DNA of 35,978 nt from Actinomycetota bacterium (GCA_009697815.1 WLRQ01000026.1:1-35978), one strand, 5' to 3'; numbered from the stretch's first letter, positions 25,105 to 33,661 are shown. Made by a program: numbers and translations. The notes: generated by a model from the letters alone, not told the origin.

Positions 25105-25284
25105 ATGTTCATCCGACTGTTCGACTCCGCTCTCGGACGTGTGCGCGACGACCGCGGCGATGTGCCTGGATGGGTGCTGGTCGCGGTCATGACAGCTGGG
25201 CTCGTGACCGCCCTGTGGCTGGTCGCCGACGACCAACTCACGTCAATCCTCAACCGTGCCATCACGTCGGTCACGAGGCCGTGA
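25105..25284 (+). CDS. Small Flp-pilin-like membrane protein
   Basis: A 59-residue protein with a basic N-terminus ending in DDRGDVPG, then one hydrophobic segment WVLVAVMTAGLVTALWLVA and a short polar C-terminus. The position after TadC and the single membrane helix fit a Flp pilin or pilin-like subunit. It lacks the glutamate five residues after a processing glycine that standard prepilin peptidase sites have, so processing is uncertain. AAGGAG six bases upstream selects the ATG at 25105 over an in-frame ATG at 25060 that overlaps the tadC stop. Confidence 0.75.
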   Translation: MFIRLFDSALGRVRDDRGDVPGWVLVAVMTAGLVTALWLVADDQLTSILNRAITSVTRP

Positions 25285-25679
25285 ATCAGCCCTTGGCTCG
25301 TGTGACCCGCGTCCGCCGCGAAGACGGCTCGGCAGTGGTCGAGTTCGTGGTCGTCGTGCCGATGCTCATGCTCATGCTGCTGGGCATCGTCCAAGTGGGG
25401 CTCGCGCTCTATGTCAGATCGACCCTCACGGCAGCCGCAGCCGAGGGTGCACGGATTTCGGCGGTGGCCGGCGGGGATCGGGCCGTGGGCGAGCGTCGCA
25501 CGCGCGCCGCGCTGGCTTCGACCCTGGCCGACGGAGTCGTGGAGTCAGTCGCGGTGCACGCCGTCCGGGTCCGGGGAGTTGAGACCGTGCAGGTGGAGGT
25601 GCGCGCACGACTGCCGCTCGTCGGCCTTCTCGGCCCCAGCGTTCTCGTCGCTCGCGGCCATGCGATGACCGAGGGCTGA
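25281..25679 (+). CDS. tadE: TadE-like pseudopilin
   Basis: A 132-residue protein starting at a GTG that overlaps the previous stop as GTGA. EDGSAVVEFVVVVPMLMLMLLG is the TadE signature: a Gly-Ser-Ala cleavage region, a glutamate, and a long hydrophobic helix. The rest is a small periplasm-facing domain of strands. TadE-family proteins are minor pilins of the Flp system. An earlier in-frame start would give an Arg/His-rich leader that is antisense-like and was not used. Confidence 0.9.
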   Translation: MNQPLARVTRVRREDGSAVVEFVVVVPMLMLMLLGIVQVGLALYVRSTLTAAAAEGARISAVAGGDRAVGERRTRAALASTLADGVVESVAVHAVRVRGVETVQVEVRARLPLVGLLGPSVLVARGHAMTEG

Positions 25680-25736
25680 GGGGTGCCGCGTCATGAATTC
25701 CTAGCCGGGGATCATTCAATTTTCCGAGAGCACGTG

Positions 25737-26219
25737 ATGTCAGTGGTAGTCAGCGCACGTATCGCACGTATCTCACGTATCTCACGTATCTCACGTATCT
25801 CACGAATCCGCGGCCGCGCCGTTCGTGACGCCGGCACCGCGGTACTCGAGGTGCTTGTGCTCGGCGTGGGCCTACTCGTCCCGCTCCTCTACGGCGTGAT
25901 GTCGGTGATGGCCGTGCAGTCCGCGTCCTACGCCGCTACCGCTGCCGCTCGTGAGTCGGCTCGGGCCTACGTCACCGCAGCGACGGTGACCCAGGCGCTC
26001 GCACGTGCGCGCGCCGCCTCCCAGCTGGTTCTCGCCGACGCGGGTGTATCGAGCGCAGGCCCGAACGTGCTCTGTGTCGGAGGGTGTCTGCGTCCGGGCT
26101 CACGTGTCGACGTGACGGTGCGGGTCAAGGTCGGGCTGCCGCTCCTGCCGGGTGGCCCGAGTCTCACGGTGACGGGGCGGGAATCCATGCCCGTTGATCG
26201 TTACCGGCCGGTGCCATGA
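25737..26219 (+). CDS. TadE/TadF-like pilus protein with N-terminal RIS repeats
   Basis: About 160 residues. A basic N-terminal stretch made of repeated Arg-Ile-Ser leads into RDAGTAVLEVLVLGVGLLVPLLYGV, a TadE/F-type hydrophobic helix with a glutamate after the small residues, followed by SYAATAAARESARAY. Two cysteines, in LCVGGCLRPG, are spaced for a disulfide. The start is uncertain: ATG 25737 (with GAGAG upstream), GTG 25734, or GTG 25683 with a GAGGG site, which would add 18 residues. The 9-base repeats at 25758-25802 lie in the coding region near the start. Confidence 0.7.
   Translation: MSVVVSARIARISRISRISRISRIRGRAVRDAGTAVLEVLVLGVGLLVPLLYGVMSVMAVQSASYAATAAARESARAYVTAATVTQALARARAASQLVLADAGVSSAGPNVLCVGGCLRPGSRVDVTVRVKVGLPLLPGGPSLTVTGRESMPVDRYRPVP
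25758..25802 (+). repeat. Nonanucleotide tandem repeat, five units
   Basis: CGTATCGCA followed by four identical CGTATCTCA units and a degenerate sixth (CGAATCCGC). Each unit encodes Arg-Ile-Ser or a variant (Arg-Ile-Ala in the first). Four perfect units suggest recent slippage expansion. Copy changes keep frame and would only change the length of the basic region before the membrane helix. Confidence 0.9.
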
Positions 26220-26668
26220 TCCCCCAACGCCCGGCAAGCCCGCAGCGCGACGATCGCGGGTCCGTGCTGCCTCTGGTGATCGGGGTGGTCGTCATCGTGA
26301 TGGCCCTGCTCACGGTCGTCACGGATGTGAGCGTGCTCTTTCTGCAGCGACGCTCATTGCAGGCGACCGTCGACGGTGCGGCGCTCGCAGGCGCCCAGGC
26401 GGTCGACCTCGCCCCCGTGTACTCCGGCGGTGCCCACGGCGACCTTCGCCTGGACCCACCCGCTGTGCGGGCGGCGGTGCGGATGTACGTGTCCGCTGTG
26501 CCGTCCGTCCGCGAACTCGTGGGCTTTCGGCTCACGGCGTTGCGCGTGGACGCAGCCACGGTGACAATCCGTGCGCGGGCAACCGCCAGGCCGCCGTTCC
26601 TGTCCTTCCTCAACGGCCAGGGGGTCATCGTCGTGGCTGAGGCGAGTGCCCGCACCAGCGTGGACTGA
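26216..26668 (+). CDS. TadG-like pilus assembly protein
   Basis: A 150-residue protein whose ATG overlaps the previous stop as [42 protein letters not shown] is read as a TadG/TadE-type leader: a Gly-Ser site, one hydrophobic helix, then [16 protein letters not shown], the usual segment after the helix in actinobacterial 'helicase/secretion neighbourhood' TadE-like proteins. It closes the pilus cluster. No prepilin peptidase, outer component or CpaE gene is in the window, so these must be encoded elsewhere. Confidence 0.8.
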   Translation: MIPQRPASPQRDDRGSVLPLVIGVVVIVMALLTVVTDVSVLFLQRRSLQATVDGAALAGAQAVDLAPVYSGGAHGDLRLDPPAVRAAVRMYVSAVPSVRELVGFRLTALRVDAATVTIRARATARPPFLSFLNGQGVIVVAEASARTSVD

Positions 26669-26733
26669 CCGGGTCACAGTTGTGTGAAGGCGCCCATCCG
26701 GGCGGGCTGGCACGGCTCCTGCTCGCAGCCGAC

Positions 26734-26745
26734 TACCCTCTAGCC
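26734..26745 (+). promoter_or_regulatory. -10 box positioned for leaderless prfB mRNA
   Basis: TACCCT (26734-26739) lies six bases before the GTG at 26746, the spacing at which transcription would start on the first base of the codon. No Shine-Dalgarno sequence precedes the GTG. Leaderless genes with this layout are common in actinobacteria. Confidence 0.6.
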
Positions 26746-27849
26746 GTGGCCATCCTCGATCCCCTCGACCTGCTCAAGGAGCACAACTCCACCCTCGCGA
26801 GCATCGAGAAGGTGCTCGACATCCCCGCCATGCGGGTCGAGGTCGAGCGCCTTGAGGCCGCGGCGAGCGTTCCCGACCTCTGGGACGACCAGGCGAAGGC
26901 ACAAGAGGTCACCTCGCGGCTGTCCTTCGTGCAGGGTGAGATCGCCCGCGTCACGGGTCTGCGCTCACGGCTGGACGACGTCTCGGTGATGTTCGACCTG
27001 GCCCAGGAGATGGACGACGACGACTCCCGAGCCGAGGCCGAGCGCGACCTCACCGCACTGGGCAAGTCGATTGGCGAGCTCGAGGTACGCACCCTGCTCT
27101 CGGGGGAGTACGACATCCGCGAGGCGTTGGTCACCGTGCGTGCCGAAGCGGGCGGTGTCGATGCAGCGGACTTCGCGGAGATGCTGCTGCGCATGTACAT
27201 CCGCTACTGCGAGCGTCACAACTACCCCGTCGAGGTCTACGACACCTCGTATGCGGAAGAGGCCGGCATCAAGTCCGCGACGTTTGCGGTGAAGGTGCCG
27301 TACGCGTACGGGATCCTCTCGGTCGAACAGGGCACGCACCGCCTCGTGCGCATCTCACCCTTCGACAATCAGGGCCGCCGCCAGACCTCGTTCGCGGGCG
27401 TCGAAGTGCTTCCGGTGGTTGCGCAGACCGACCACATCGAGATCCCCGACGATGAGATCCGCGTCGACGTCTTCCGTTCCAGCGGCCCGGGCGGCCAAGG
27501 GGTCAACACGACAGATTCCGCGGTCCGGCTCACACACCTGCCCACCAACATCGTGGTCTCGTGCCAGAACGAGCGGTCCCAGATCCAGAACAAGGCCAGC
27601 GCGATGCTCGTGCTGCAGTCCAAGCTCCTCGAGCGCACCCGTCAGGAGGAGCAGGCCCGGATGAACGCGTTGAAGGGCGACTCCAGCGGATCCTGGGGCA
27701 ACCAGATGCGGTCCTACGTGCTGCACCCGTACCAGATGGTCAAGGACCTCCGCACCGAGGTCGAGACGGGTAACACCACTGCCGTCCTCGACGGTGAGAT
27801 CGACGAGTTCGTCGAGGCGGGTATCCGCTGGCGTCGCACATCGGCCTGA
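26746..27849 (+). CDS. prfB: Peptide chain release factor 2 (RF2)
   Basis: A 367-residue class I release factor that recognises UGA and UAA in the ribosomal A site and triggers peptide release. SPF (residues 204-206) is the RF2 codon-recognition tripeptide, in [15 protein letters not shown], and GGQ (249-251), in [16 protein letters not shown], enters the peptidyl transferase centre. The N-terminal coiled-coil domain and the C-terminal [19 protein letters not shown] are complete. The frame is continuous; the programmed frameshift of the enterobacterial gene is absent, as is usual in actinobacteria. The GTG at 26746 is chosen from the family's N-terminus and the -10 box. It leads the block prfB-ftsE-ftsX-M23-S41-smpB-ssrA. 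Confidence 0.98.
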   Translation: MAILDPLDLLKEHNSTLASIEKVLDIPAMRVEVERLEAAASVPDLWDDQAKAQEVTSRLSFVQGEIARVTGLRSRLDDVSVMFDLAQEMDDDDSRAEAERDLTALGKSIGELEVRTLLSGEYDIREALVTVRAEAGGVDAADFAEMLLRMYIRYCERHNYPVEVYDTSYAEEAGIKSATFAVKVPYAYGILSVEQGTHRLVRISPFDNQGRRQTSFAGVEVLPVVAQTDHIEIPDDEIRVDVFRSSGPGGQGVNTTDSAVRLTHLPTNIVVSCQNERSQIQNKASAMLVLQSKLLERTRQEEQARMNALKGDSSGSWGNQMRSYVLHPYQMVKDLRTEVETGNTTAVLDGEIDEFVEAGIRWRRTSA

Positions 27850-27897
27850 CTCGCGGGGAACTCGCCAGGCGCGTGTGACCTGCCTCAGGACGCCAGG

Positions 27898-27927
27898 AAG
27901 CCCCGGGACGGGGGGTTCCCGGGGCTT
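27898..27927 (+). terminator. Terminator-like hairpin after prfB
   Basis: AAGCCCCGGGA and TCCCGGGGCTT form an 11-base-pair GC-rich stem with an eight-base loop, 48 bases after the prfB stop. No T tract follows, as in many actinobacterial terminators. Confidence 0.7.
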
Positions 27928-28300
27928 GGCCACCTGGAGGGGTGGAACGCACCAGGGGGTTCGGTGCGGTCGTGCCCTGCGTCGCCATCGCTGGCGGTGC
28001 AGAAGTCCTTACTTCCGCATCCACAGATTGGCGCTGGCTACAGGGGCCGTGACACCAGATCTGTTTGGCAGTGTTTTCCGGACTTGATAAGGCTGACAGC
28101 CTTCTTGGGTCTTTGCGCACCTAAGTCGGTATTTGGTGGCTCAAGATTCACTCAACCCCAGATCGGGCATATCGGGCCTGCGCAATGGGCCGAACGGGCG
28201 CGGCGCGGGGCTGGGGCCGACAACAGGCCACGTACACTCGACGTCACCTCCCCACCCGGCGCGCAGGCGCCTGGTGCCCGCTGCTGAGGAGCCTGTGCCC
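27928..28300. other. Intergenic region before ftsE
   Basis: A 373-base gap with no supported gene. Bases around 28003-28165 are noticeably richer in A and T than the surroundings and contain a perfect small hairpin AAGGCT-GAC-AGCCTT (28089-28103). TACACT at 28233-28238 is a plausible -10 box for ftsE. GAGGAG at 28286-28291 is the ribosome site, nine bases before the GTG at 28301. Confidence 0.6.
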
Positions 28301-28990
28301 GTGATCCGGTTCGACGATGTCACCAAGCTCTACGCCAACCAGGTACGCCCTGCATTGGACGACGTCTCGGTCGAGATCGAGAAGGGTGAGTTCGTCTTCC
28401 TCGTGGGGGCCTCGGGATCGGGTAAGTCGACCTTCCTCAAGCTCTGCCTGAAGGAAGAGCGCCCGACGAGTGGCTCGATCCACGTGGCCGGCAAAGATCT
28501 CAACCACCTCTCACGCTGGAAAGTCCCCGCGTTGCGGCGTCAGGTGGGCACGGTCTTCCAGGACTTCCGGCTCCTGCCCAACAAGACGGTGCAGCAGAAC
28601 GTCGCCTTCGCCCTCGAGGTCATTGGTCGACCCACCAGTCACATCAAGAAGGTCGTGCCCGAGGTGCTCGACCTCGTCGGGCTCGAGGGCAAGTACGACC
28701 GCATGCCGGACGAACTCTCCGGTGGCGAGCAGCAGCGGGTGGCCGTCGCACGGGCATTCGTGAACCGACCCATGATCCTTATCGCCGATGAGCCCACGGG
28801 CAACCTCGATCCGGCCACCAGTGTGGGGATCATGAAACTGCTCGATCGCATCAACCGCACCGGTACCACTGTTGTGATGGCTACTCACGACGCTGCCATC
28901 GTCGACCAGATGCGCAAGAGGGTCATCGAGCTCGAGGGTGGCCATCTCGTTCGCGACCAGAGCCGTGGGGTCTACGGCTACGCCCGCTGA
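28301..28990 (+). CDS. ftsE: Cell division ATP-binding protein FtsE
   Basis: A 229-residue ABC ATPase, the normal length for FtsE. Walker A is GASGSGKST (36-44), the signature is LSGGEQQ (139-145), Walker B is ILIADEP (159-165), and the Q-loop lies in [13 protein letters not shown]. Together with FtsX it forms a membrane complex at the division septum that activates peptidoglycan hydrolases rather than transporting a substrate. The GTG at 28301 fits the ribosome site; a GTG six bases earlier is too close. ftsX follows after 94 bases. Confidence 0.97.
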   Translation: MIRFDDVTKLYANQVRPALDDVSVEIEKGEFVFLVGASGSGKSTFLKLCLKEERPTSGSIHVAGKDLNHLSRWKVPALRRQVGTVFQDFRLLPNKTVQQNVAFALEVIGRPTSHIKKVVPEVLDLVGLEGKYDRMPDELSGGEQQRVAVARAFVNRPMILIADEPTGNLDPATSVGIMKLLDRINRTGTTVVMATHDAAIVDQMRKRVIELEGGHLVRDQSRGVYGYAR

Positions 28991-29084
28991 TCGACCGAAC
29001 ATCGACTGAAGACTCACGTCCGGGCACCACCTGCGCCACCAGCACTGACGTCACCGCCGCTCCGACCGAAGGATCCCCCCGATC

Positions 29085-29993
29085 ATGCGCCTTCGCCTCA
29101 TTCTCAACGAGGTCGGAATCGGCCTGCGCCGAAACCTCACGATGACGATCGCGCTCGTGATCACGTTTGCGGTGTCGCTGGGTCTGTTCGGTGGCGCACT
29201 GCTGGTGCGCGATCAGGTCGATGTCATGAAGGACTTCTGGTACGACAAGGTCCAGGTCTCCATCTTCATGTGCACCAAGAACTCCGATGCCCCAAGCTGC
29301 TCGGGCGGTGCTGTCACAGCGGCGCAGAAGGACCAGATCAAAGCCGACCTCGAGTCGCTCCAGCCGCTCGTGCAGGAGATCTACTACGAGTCCAGCAAGG
29401 AGGCGTACGCGCGGTTCAAGGAGCAGTTCAAGAACTCCCCGATCGCGCAGAACGCCAGTCCCGACGCCCTGCCTGAGTCCTTCCGGGTCAAGCTCACCGA
29501 TCCATCGAAGTACGACGTGATCGCCAGCGCCTTCGATGGCCGGCCCGGGATCGACAATGTTGTCGACCAACGAAGCCTGCTCGACAAGTTCTTCCAGGTG
29601 CTCGGCGGCCTGCAGCAGCTCGCCCTCCTGATTGCTGGCGCGATGATCCTGGTCACCGTGCTGCTGATCGCGAACGCGATGCGGGTCGCTGCGTTCAACC
29701 GGCGCCGCGAAACGGGCATCATGCGGCTCGTTGGCGCGAGCGACTTCTATATCCAGATGCCGTTCTTGCTGGAGGCCGCGATCGGTGCTGCCGCCGGTGC
29801 GGCGGTGGCCTCGTTGTCCCTCGTGGGTGTGAAGGCGATTCTGATCGACCGCATCCTGACCCCGCAGTTCACGATCACCCCGTTCATCGGGTGGGATGCC
29901 ATCCTCCGTTCTGCCGTGATCCTCCTGGTATTGGGTATCGTGCTCGCTGCGGTGACGGCTTTCGTCACATTGCGCCGTTACCTGCGTGTCTGA
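29085..29993 (+). CDS. ftsX: Cell division membrane protein FtsX
   Basis: A 302-residue protein with four membrane segments: residues about 18-41, and three in the C-terminal 130 residues (LALLIAGAMILVTVLLIANA, EAAIGAAAGAAVASLSLVGV, ILLVLGIVLAAVTAFVTL). Between the first two lies an extracytoplasmic domain of about 130 residues with Cys63 and Cys72, spaced like the disulfide of mycobacterial FtsX. This domain in known systems binds the hydrolase or its activator. AAGGA precedes the ATG. The M23 hydrolase gene downstream is the likely partner. Confidence 0.96.
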   Translation: MRLRLILNEVGIGLRRNLTMTIALVITFAVSLGLFGGALLVRDQVDVMKDFWYDKVQVSIFMCTKNSDAPSCSGGAVTAAQKDQIKADLESLQPLVQEIYYESSKEAYARFKEQFKNSPIAQNASPDALPESFRVKLTDPSKYDVIASAFDGRPGIDNVVDQRSLLDKFFQVLGGLQQLALLIAGAMILVTVLLIANAMRVAAFNRRRETGIMRLVGASDFYIQMPFLLEAAIGAAAGAAVASLSLVGVKAILIDRILTPQFTITPFIGWDAILRSAVILLVLGIVLAAVTAFVTLRRYLRV

Positions 29994-30112
29994 CGGGGTC
30001 CATGGGGAGTTGTCGAGCACAATCAAGTCGACTATTGGTCATCCCTGATCGGTCCTGCTGATCGGGCATCAGGCACAGCCGTTGGCTCCGACGTCGAGTG
30101 AGGAGGGTATCC

Positions 30113-31363
30113 ATGAGTTCGTCGCACCGACGCGCGCGCTCGCGCGTTGCCGCAGCCGCGGCGGTCATCGGTGTGCTCTCACTCGCTCTCTCCGTGCTCA
30201 GCCCCACCGGCCCTGCCAGCGCGGCCACTGACATCAATCATCAACTGGCAGAGGTCACCGACGACCTCGCCGTGGCCTCCAAGGCGGTGACCCGGGCCAA
30301 CGCCGCTCTCGAGGCCGCACGCACCGGACTTCCTCCCGCTCGAGCCGCTGCGGCTGCGGCTGCGGCCGACCTCAAGGTAGCCGGGAGCGAGTCGAGCGCG
30401 GCGGCCGGCGCCGCGTCCCGGGCCGCGGCCACGTCGGCGAAGGCCCAGCAGCGACTCCGCGATGCCCAGTCCCGGATCAACGGCATGAACGGCCAGATCG
30501 ATGATCTTGTGCGCCAGGTCTATACCCAGGGTCCGTACGTCGAGCTCGCAGCAATCCTCTCGGCCGCCACCCCCGGGGAGTTCGCCGATCAGCTCGAGGG
30601 CATCCGCGCGGTCTCTCGCTCGCAGAACAAGATGCTCGTGGACATGCAGGTTGCCAAGGCGAATCTGGCGCTGGCAAGTCTTCAGGCCGAACAGGCAAGG
30701 GTCAGGGTTGATGCCCAGCGCAAGGTCGCCACCACTGCCCTCAACGCGGCTTCGCGCGCTGCCTCGAGGGCGCGCACGGCGAAGGCTCGTGTGGATGCGA
30801 TCGTCGCCTCGCGGGCCAGCGCGCTCTCGGTGGCCAACGCCGAACGCGAGAGAGTGAAGAAGCAGTACGCCGCTCTCAAGGCCGAGCAGGCGCGATTGCG
30901 TGCACTCGAGCGCGGGCCCGGCGGATTCACGGGGCGACCCACGGGCAATCTGACGTGGCCTATCCCGGGCGCAGGAGTCTCGCAGCGTGTTGGCCCACGA
31001 ATCCACCCGGTCTACGGCTACCGGTCCTGCCATACGGGCGTCGATATCCACGGCGCGTATGGAACCCCGATCCTTGCTGCGGCCGACGGCAAGGTGATCG
31101 AAGTATTGAGGGGCGGGCCCTACGGCCTTCACACGGTCATCAGCCACGGCAACGGGATCGCCACCATGTATGCGCACCAGTCACGCACGCGCGTGAGCGT
31201 GGGGGACATCGTCCGGCAGGGCGAGATCATCGGCAATGTGGGCTCCACGGGCTGGGTTACGGGGCCTCACCTGCACTGGGAGGTGCACGTCAATGGCGTG
31301 CCCTACGACCCGTTGGGGTGGTTCGGTTCCCCGCGCAGGCCAGTCTCCTGCTGGAACGGCTGA
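30113..31363 (+). CDS. Secreted M23 (LytM) peptidoglycan hydrolase with coiled coil
   Basis: A 416-residue exported protein. The signal peptide runs to about residue 39 (cleavage near GPASA). Residues 45-280 are Ala-, Lys-, Arg-, Glu- and Gln-rich helices that form coiled coils, as in EnvC-type FtsEX partners. The C-terminal M23 domain keeps the zinc ligands: His307 and Asp311 in CHTGVDI, and His386/His388 in GPHLHWEV, so it should be an active endopeptidase rather than a degenerate activator. GAGGAGG six bases before the ATG sets the start. It lies 119 bases after ftsX. Septal peptidoglycan cleavage controlled by FtsEX is the likely role. Confidence 0.93.
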   Translation: MSSSHRRARSRVAAAAAVIGVLSLALSVLSPTGPASAATDINHQLAEVTDDLAVASKAVTRANAALEAARTGLPPARAAAAAAAADLKVAGSESSAAAGAASRAAATSAKAQQRLRDAQSRINGMNGQIDDLVRQVYTQGPYVELAAILSAATPGEFADQLEGIRAVSRSQNKMLVDMQVAKANLALASLQAEQARVRVDAQRKVATTALNAASRAASRARTAKARVDAIVASRASALSVANAERERVKKQYAALKAEQARLRALERGPGGFTGRPTGNLTWPIPGAGVSQRVGPRIHPVYGYRSCHTGVDIHGAYGTPILAAADGKVIEVLRGGPYGLHTVISHGNGIATMYAHQSRTRVSVGDIVRQGEIIGNVGSTGWVTGPHLHWEVHVNGVPYDPLGWFGSPRRPVSCWNG

Positions 31364-31367
31364 CGGC

Positions 31368-31385
31368 CCCACCCCACCGGGTGGG
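31368..31385 (+). terminator. Short hairpin after the M23 gene
   Basis: CCCACCC and GGGTGGG form a seven-base-pair stem with a four-base loop directly after the M23 stop. No T tract follows. It may end part of the transcripts before the S41 gene's own promoter. Confidence 0.5.
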
Positions 31386-31428
31386 CGCTCCCGCGCTCGT
31401 GGGGGATTCCACCAGCGCCGCCACGATC

Positions 31429-31434
31429 TAGACT
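31429..31434 (+). promoter_or_regulatory. -10 box before the S41 protease gene
   Basis: TAGACT lies eight bases before the GTG at 31443, so the transcript would start at or just before the start codon. No Shine-Dalgarno sequence is visible, which suggests a leaderless or nearly leaderless mRNA. Confidence 0.5.
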
Positions 31435-31442
31435 CTTGTCTC

Positions 31443-32651
31443 GTGTCCACCCCACCGCCGTCAGCGCGTCGGGCCCGTCGAGCCCTGCTCGTCGTCGGCC
31501 TGGTAGCCGCCGCATTTGGCATCGGTGTGGTCACCGGAATCGCTGGATCACCCTCTCGTGAGCTCACCTCCTCGTCAGCGAGCTCGAGACTGCTCGACGA
31601 GGCGGCGGCGCGGATCATGGCCGACGCTGCAGAACCGATGTCGATCGATCAGCTCGATCAGGCTGCCGTCGAGGGAATGCTCAAGGCGCTCGGTGATCGC
31701 TGGAGCTCGTACTACAGCCCCTCGGAGTTCGCGTCCTTCCAAGCCGGCCTCGACGGGCACTACTCCGGTATCGGAGTGTGGTTGCAGGCCGCACAGAACG
31801 GTCAGATGCTCATCGGAAGCGTCCAGCCCGGCTCACCGGCGTCGGGGGCGGGGATCGCCGCGGGCGACCGGCTGGTCTCTGTGTCGGGTCGGGTTTTGGC
31901 CGCGGAATCGCTGGCCGCGGTGGCCGACGTCCTCCGGGGCGACCCGGGCACGACCGTCACGCTCGAACTCGAGCGTGCTGGCTCCATATTCACCGTGGCG
32001 TTGACACGGAGTGCATTCGCGAGCGACGACGTGATCGTCACCCGACTCAAGGGTGGCGTTGAGGTCGTTCGCGTCGGCGCATTCACGCGCGGTGTGGGGG
32101 CGGCGGTGCGCAAGGCCCTGTTGGCCGCGCCGTCCGCTGATCCGGCTGGGCTTTCGGCGACCGCCGGGGTTGTGCTCGATCTCCGCGGAAATCCGGGCGG
32201 GTTGCTCACTGAGGCGGTCGAGGTCGCGAGCGCCTTCCTTTCTGGCGGAACGGTCGTGTCCTATGAGCGGCGCGGGCTTCCTGTCCAGCAACTTGACGCG
32301 ATCGGCGAGGGCAACGTCAGCGTGCCGCTGGTCGTCCTGGTGGACGAGGGCACCGCAAGTGCGGCCGAGGTCGTGGCCGGCGCACTCCAGGACCGCAACC
32401 GGGCGGTGATCGTCGGGTCGCACACATTCGGTAAGGGCAGCATCCAGGAGCCGCGTGCACTATCCGACGGGTCGGCCATCGAGTTCACCGTGGGGCGTTA
32501 CTTCACGCCGTCGGGTCGCTCTCTCGACGGGCTAGGGATCGAACCCGATGTCCTCGTCGCTGGGCGGGCGGGATCCGCGACTGCCGAACAGCGTGCGCTG
32601 GAAGTACTCCGGGGTCTCGTGGCCGCAAGTGATGCGTCGCAGCGTGGCTGA
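31443..32651 (+). CDS. S41 family C-terminal processing peptidase (CtpA-like)
   Basis: A 402-residue membrane-anchored protease. An N-terminal hydrophobic segment ([20 protein letters not shown]) follows Arg-rich residues. A PDZ domain lies at about residues 100-185 ([11 protein letters not shown] to LELERAG). The S41 catalytic domain has the nucleophile Ser306 in [11 protein letters not shown] and Lys331 in [19 protein letters not shown] is the strand before them. Such enzymes cut periplasmic or cell-wall proteins near the C-terminus. The start at the GTG is supported by the -10 box and by the N-terminal topology. smpB starts 11 bases after the stop. In this conserved block it may act on cell-wall hydrolases such as the neighbour; that is inference. 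Confidence 0.95.
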   Translation: MSTPPPSARRARRALLVVGLVAAAFGIGVVTGIAGSPSRELTSSSASSRLLDEAAARIMADAAEPMSIDQLDQAAVEGMLKALGDRWSSYYSPSEFASFQAGLDGHYSGIGVWLQAAQNGQMLIGSVQPGSPASGAGIAAGDRLVSVSGRVLAAESLAAVADVLRGDPGTTVTLELERAGSIFTVALTRSAFASDDVIVTRLKGGVEVVRVGAFTRGVGAAVRKALLAAPSADPAGLSATAGVVLDLRGNPGGLLTEAVEVASAFLSGGTVVSYERRGLPVQQLDAIGEGNVSVPLVVLVDEGTASAAEVVAGALQDRNRAVIVGSHTFGKGSIQEPRALSDGSAIEFTVGRYFTPSGRSLDGLGIEPDVLVAGRAGSATAEQRALEVLRGLVAASDASQRG

Positions 32652-32662
32652 GGTGGGGTGAG

Positions 32663-33142
32663 ATGGCACGCGAGAAGGGCACCAAGTACGTCGCGCAGAA
32701 CAAGAAGGCGCGGCATGACTACTCGATCGAGGATGTGTTCGAGGCGGGGATCGCGCTCACGGGCACCGAGGTCAAAGCCTTGCGCGCGGGGCGCGCCTCC
32801 CTCGTCGACGGCTTCGCGATGATCAACGATGGCGAGGTGTGGCTCCACAATGTCCACATCCCGGAGTACTCGCAGGGCACCTGGACCAACCACGCGCCGC
32901 GTCGTATCCGCAAGTTGCTCTTGCATAAGACCGAGATCGCCAAGTTGATCAAAGAGACCAAGGAGGGCGGCCTCACCATCGTGCCGCTTTCCCTCTACTT
33001 CAAGAACGGCTACGCGAAGGTTGAGATCGCCCTTGCCCGGGGTAAGAAGAACTACGACAAGCGGGCGAGCATGGCCGAGCGCGATTCCAAGCGTGACATT
33101 GCGCGCGAGATGGGCCGACGCCTCAAGGGCCGCGACACCTGA
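32663..33142 (+). CDS. smpB: SsrA-binding protein SmpB
   Basis: A 159-residue RNA-binding protein required with tmRNA for trans-translation. It has the family core: [37 protein letters not shown], an OB-fold, and the basic C-terminal tail ending [15 protein letters not shown] that enters the mRNA channel. The ATG has GGTGAG-type sequence upstream. ssrA lies 39 bases downstream with its own promoter. Confidence 0.98.
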   Translation: MAREKGTKYVAQNKKARHDYSIEDVFEAGIALTGTEVKALRAGRASLVDGFAMINDGEVWLHNVHIPEYSQGTWTNHAPRRIRKLLLHKTEIAKLIKETKEGGLTIVPLSLYFKNGYAKVEIALARGKKNYDKRASMAERDSKRDIAREMGRRLKGRDT

Positions 33143-33169
33143 TCCTTCGTTGTGGCCCTACACTGGCGG

Positions 33170-33175
33170 TACAAC
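33170..33175 (+). promoter_or_regulatory. -10 box of ssrA
   Basis: TACAAC six bases before the first base of the tmRNA acceptor stem. The upstream -35 region is weak (TTCGTT). Confidence 0.55.
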
Positions 33176-33181
33176 TGCACA

Positions 33182-33543
33182 GGGGGTGATCGGTTTCGAC
33201 TTCGTCTGTTGTGACGGGAGAAGCGGGCCGAGGATGCTGGTTATCTCGCAAACGATCCAGCAAAAACAATAAGTGCCAATACATCGCGCACTGACTTCGC
33301 CCTCGCTGCCTAAGCGAGCCTGAAGTCCGTCAGCCCGGGGCTGTTCCCGACCCGGTTCCTGGCGTCAGTAAGGGGACTTACCGCGACGCCCGGCCACGGG
33401 GTAGCGCGGAAAATCACACAGTGACTGAGCCCGTCGACAGCTTGTCTGCGTGACTGTCGGGGCCGAGAAAATCACAGCAGACTGCGCCCGGAGAAGACCC
33501 TGATCACCAACGAAGGACGCGGGTTCGATTCCCGCCACCTCCA
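33182..33543 (+). ncRNA. ssrA: Transfer-messenger RNA (tmRNA)
   Basis: The 5' end GGGGGTG (33182-33188) pairs with CACCTCC (33536-33542) as a seven-base-pair acceptor stem including one G-U; 33543 is the discriminator. The 5' sequence GGTGATCGGTTTCGAC and the 3' T-arm GGGTTCGATTCCCGCC are canonical. CCA is not encoded (CTCA follows) and would be added. The molecule rescues ribosomes stalled on broken mRNA together with SmpB, encoded just upstream. Pseudoknot-forming sequence fills the middle between the tag frame and the 3' domain. Confidence 0.96.
33248..33313 (+). other. Proteolysis tag reading frame inside tmRNA
   Basis: From the resume codon GCA (33248) the frame runs 21 codons to TAA (33311-33313). 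The peptide begins ANDPAK and ends RTDFALAA; the ALAA end is the protease-recognition signal. The tag is longer than the roughly 11-15 residue tags I recall from several actinobacteria. Confidence 0.9.
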
Positions 33544-33624
33544 CTCAGGGGGGTAAGGAGAACTTCGCGATTCTGTAAGTAGAACTCGTGACGTCTTTCT
33601 GGCTCTCCACCGATCCCCTTGCAG

Positions 33625-33661
33625 AGGCTGGGAACGACCGCTTGTCGGTCGTTCCCAGCCT
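33625..33661 (+). terminator. Strong hairpin terminator downstream of ssrA
   Basis: A perfect 16-base-pair stem (33625-33640 with 33646-33661) around the loop CTTGT, about 80 bases after the tmRNA 3' end, followed by a T-rich stretch (TCTGTGTCT). The rest of 33544-33740 holds no gene that I can support. Confidence 0.85.

Noticed and set aside
25758..25811. CRISPR array
   Set aside because: The units are nine bases, directly adjacent and in frame; there are no spacers.
26746..27849. Programmed frameshift in prfB
   Set aside because: The frame is continuous with no internal UGA, as is usual for actinobacterial RF2.
28923..30026. Minus-strand frame of 367 codons opposite ftsX
   Set aside because: Composition rich in Asp, Glu, Arg and His is typical of antisense to a membrane protein gene; ftsX is unambiguous.
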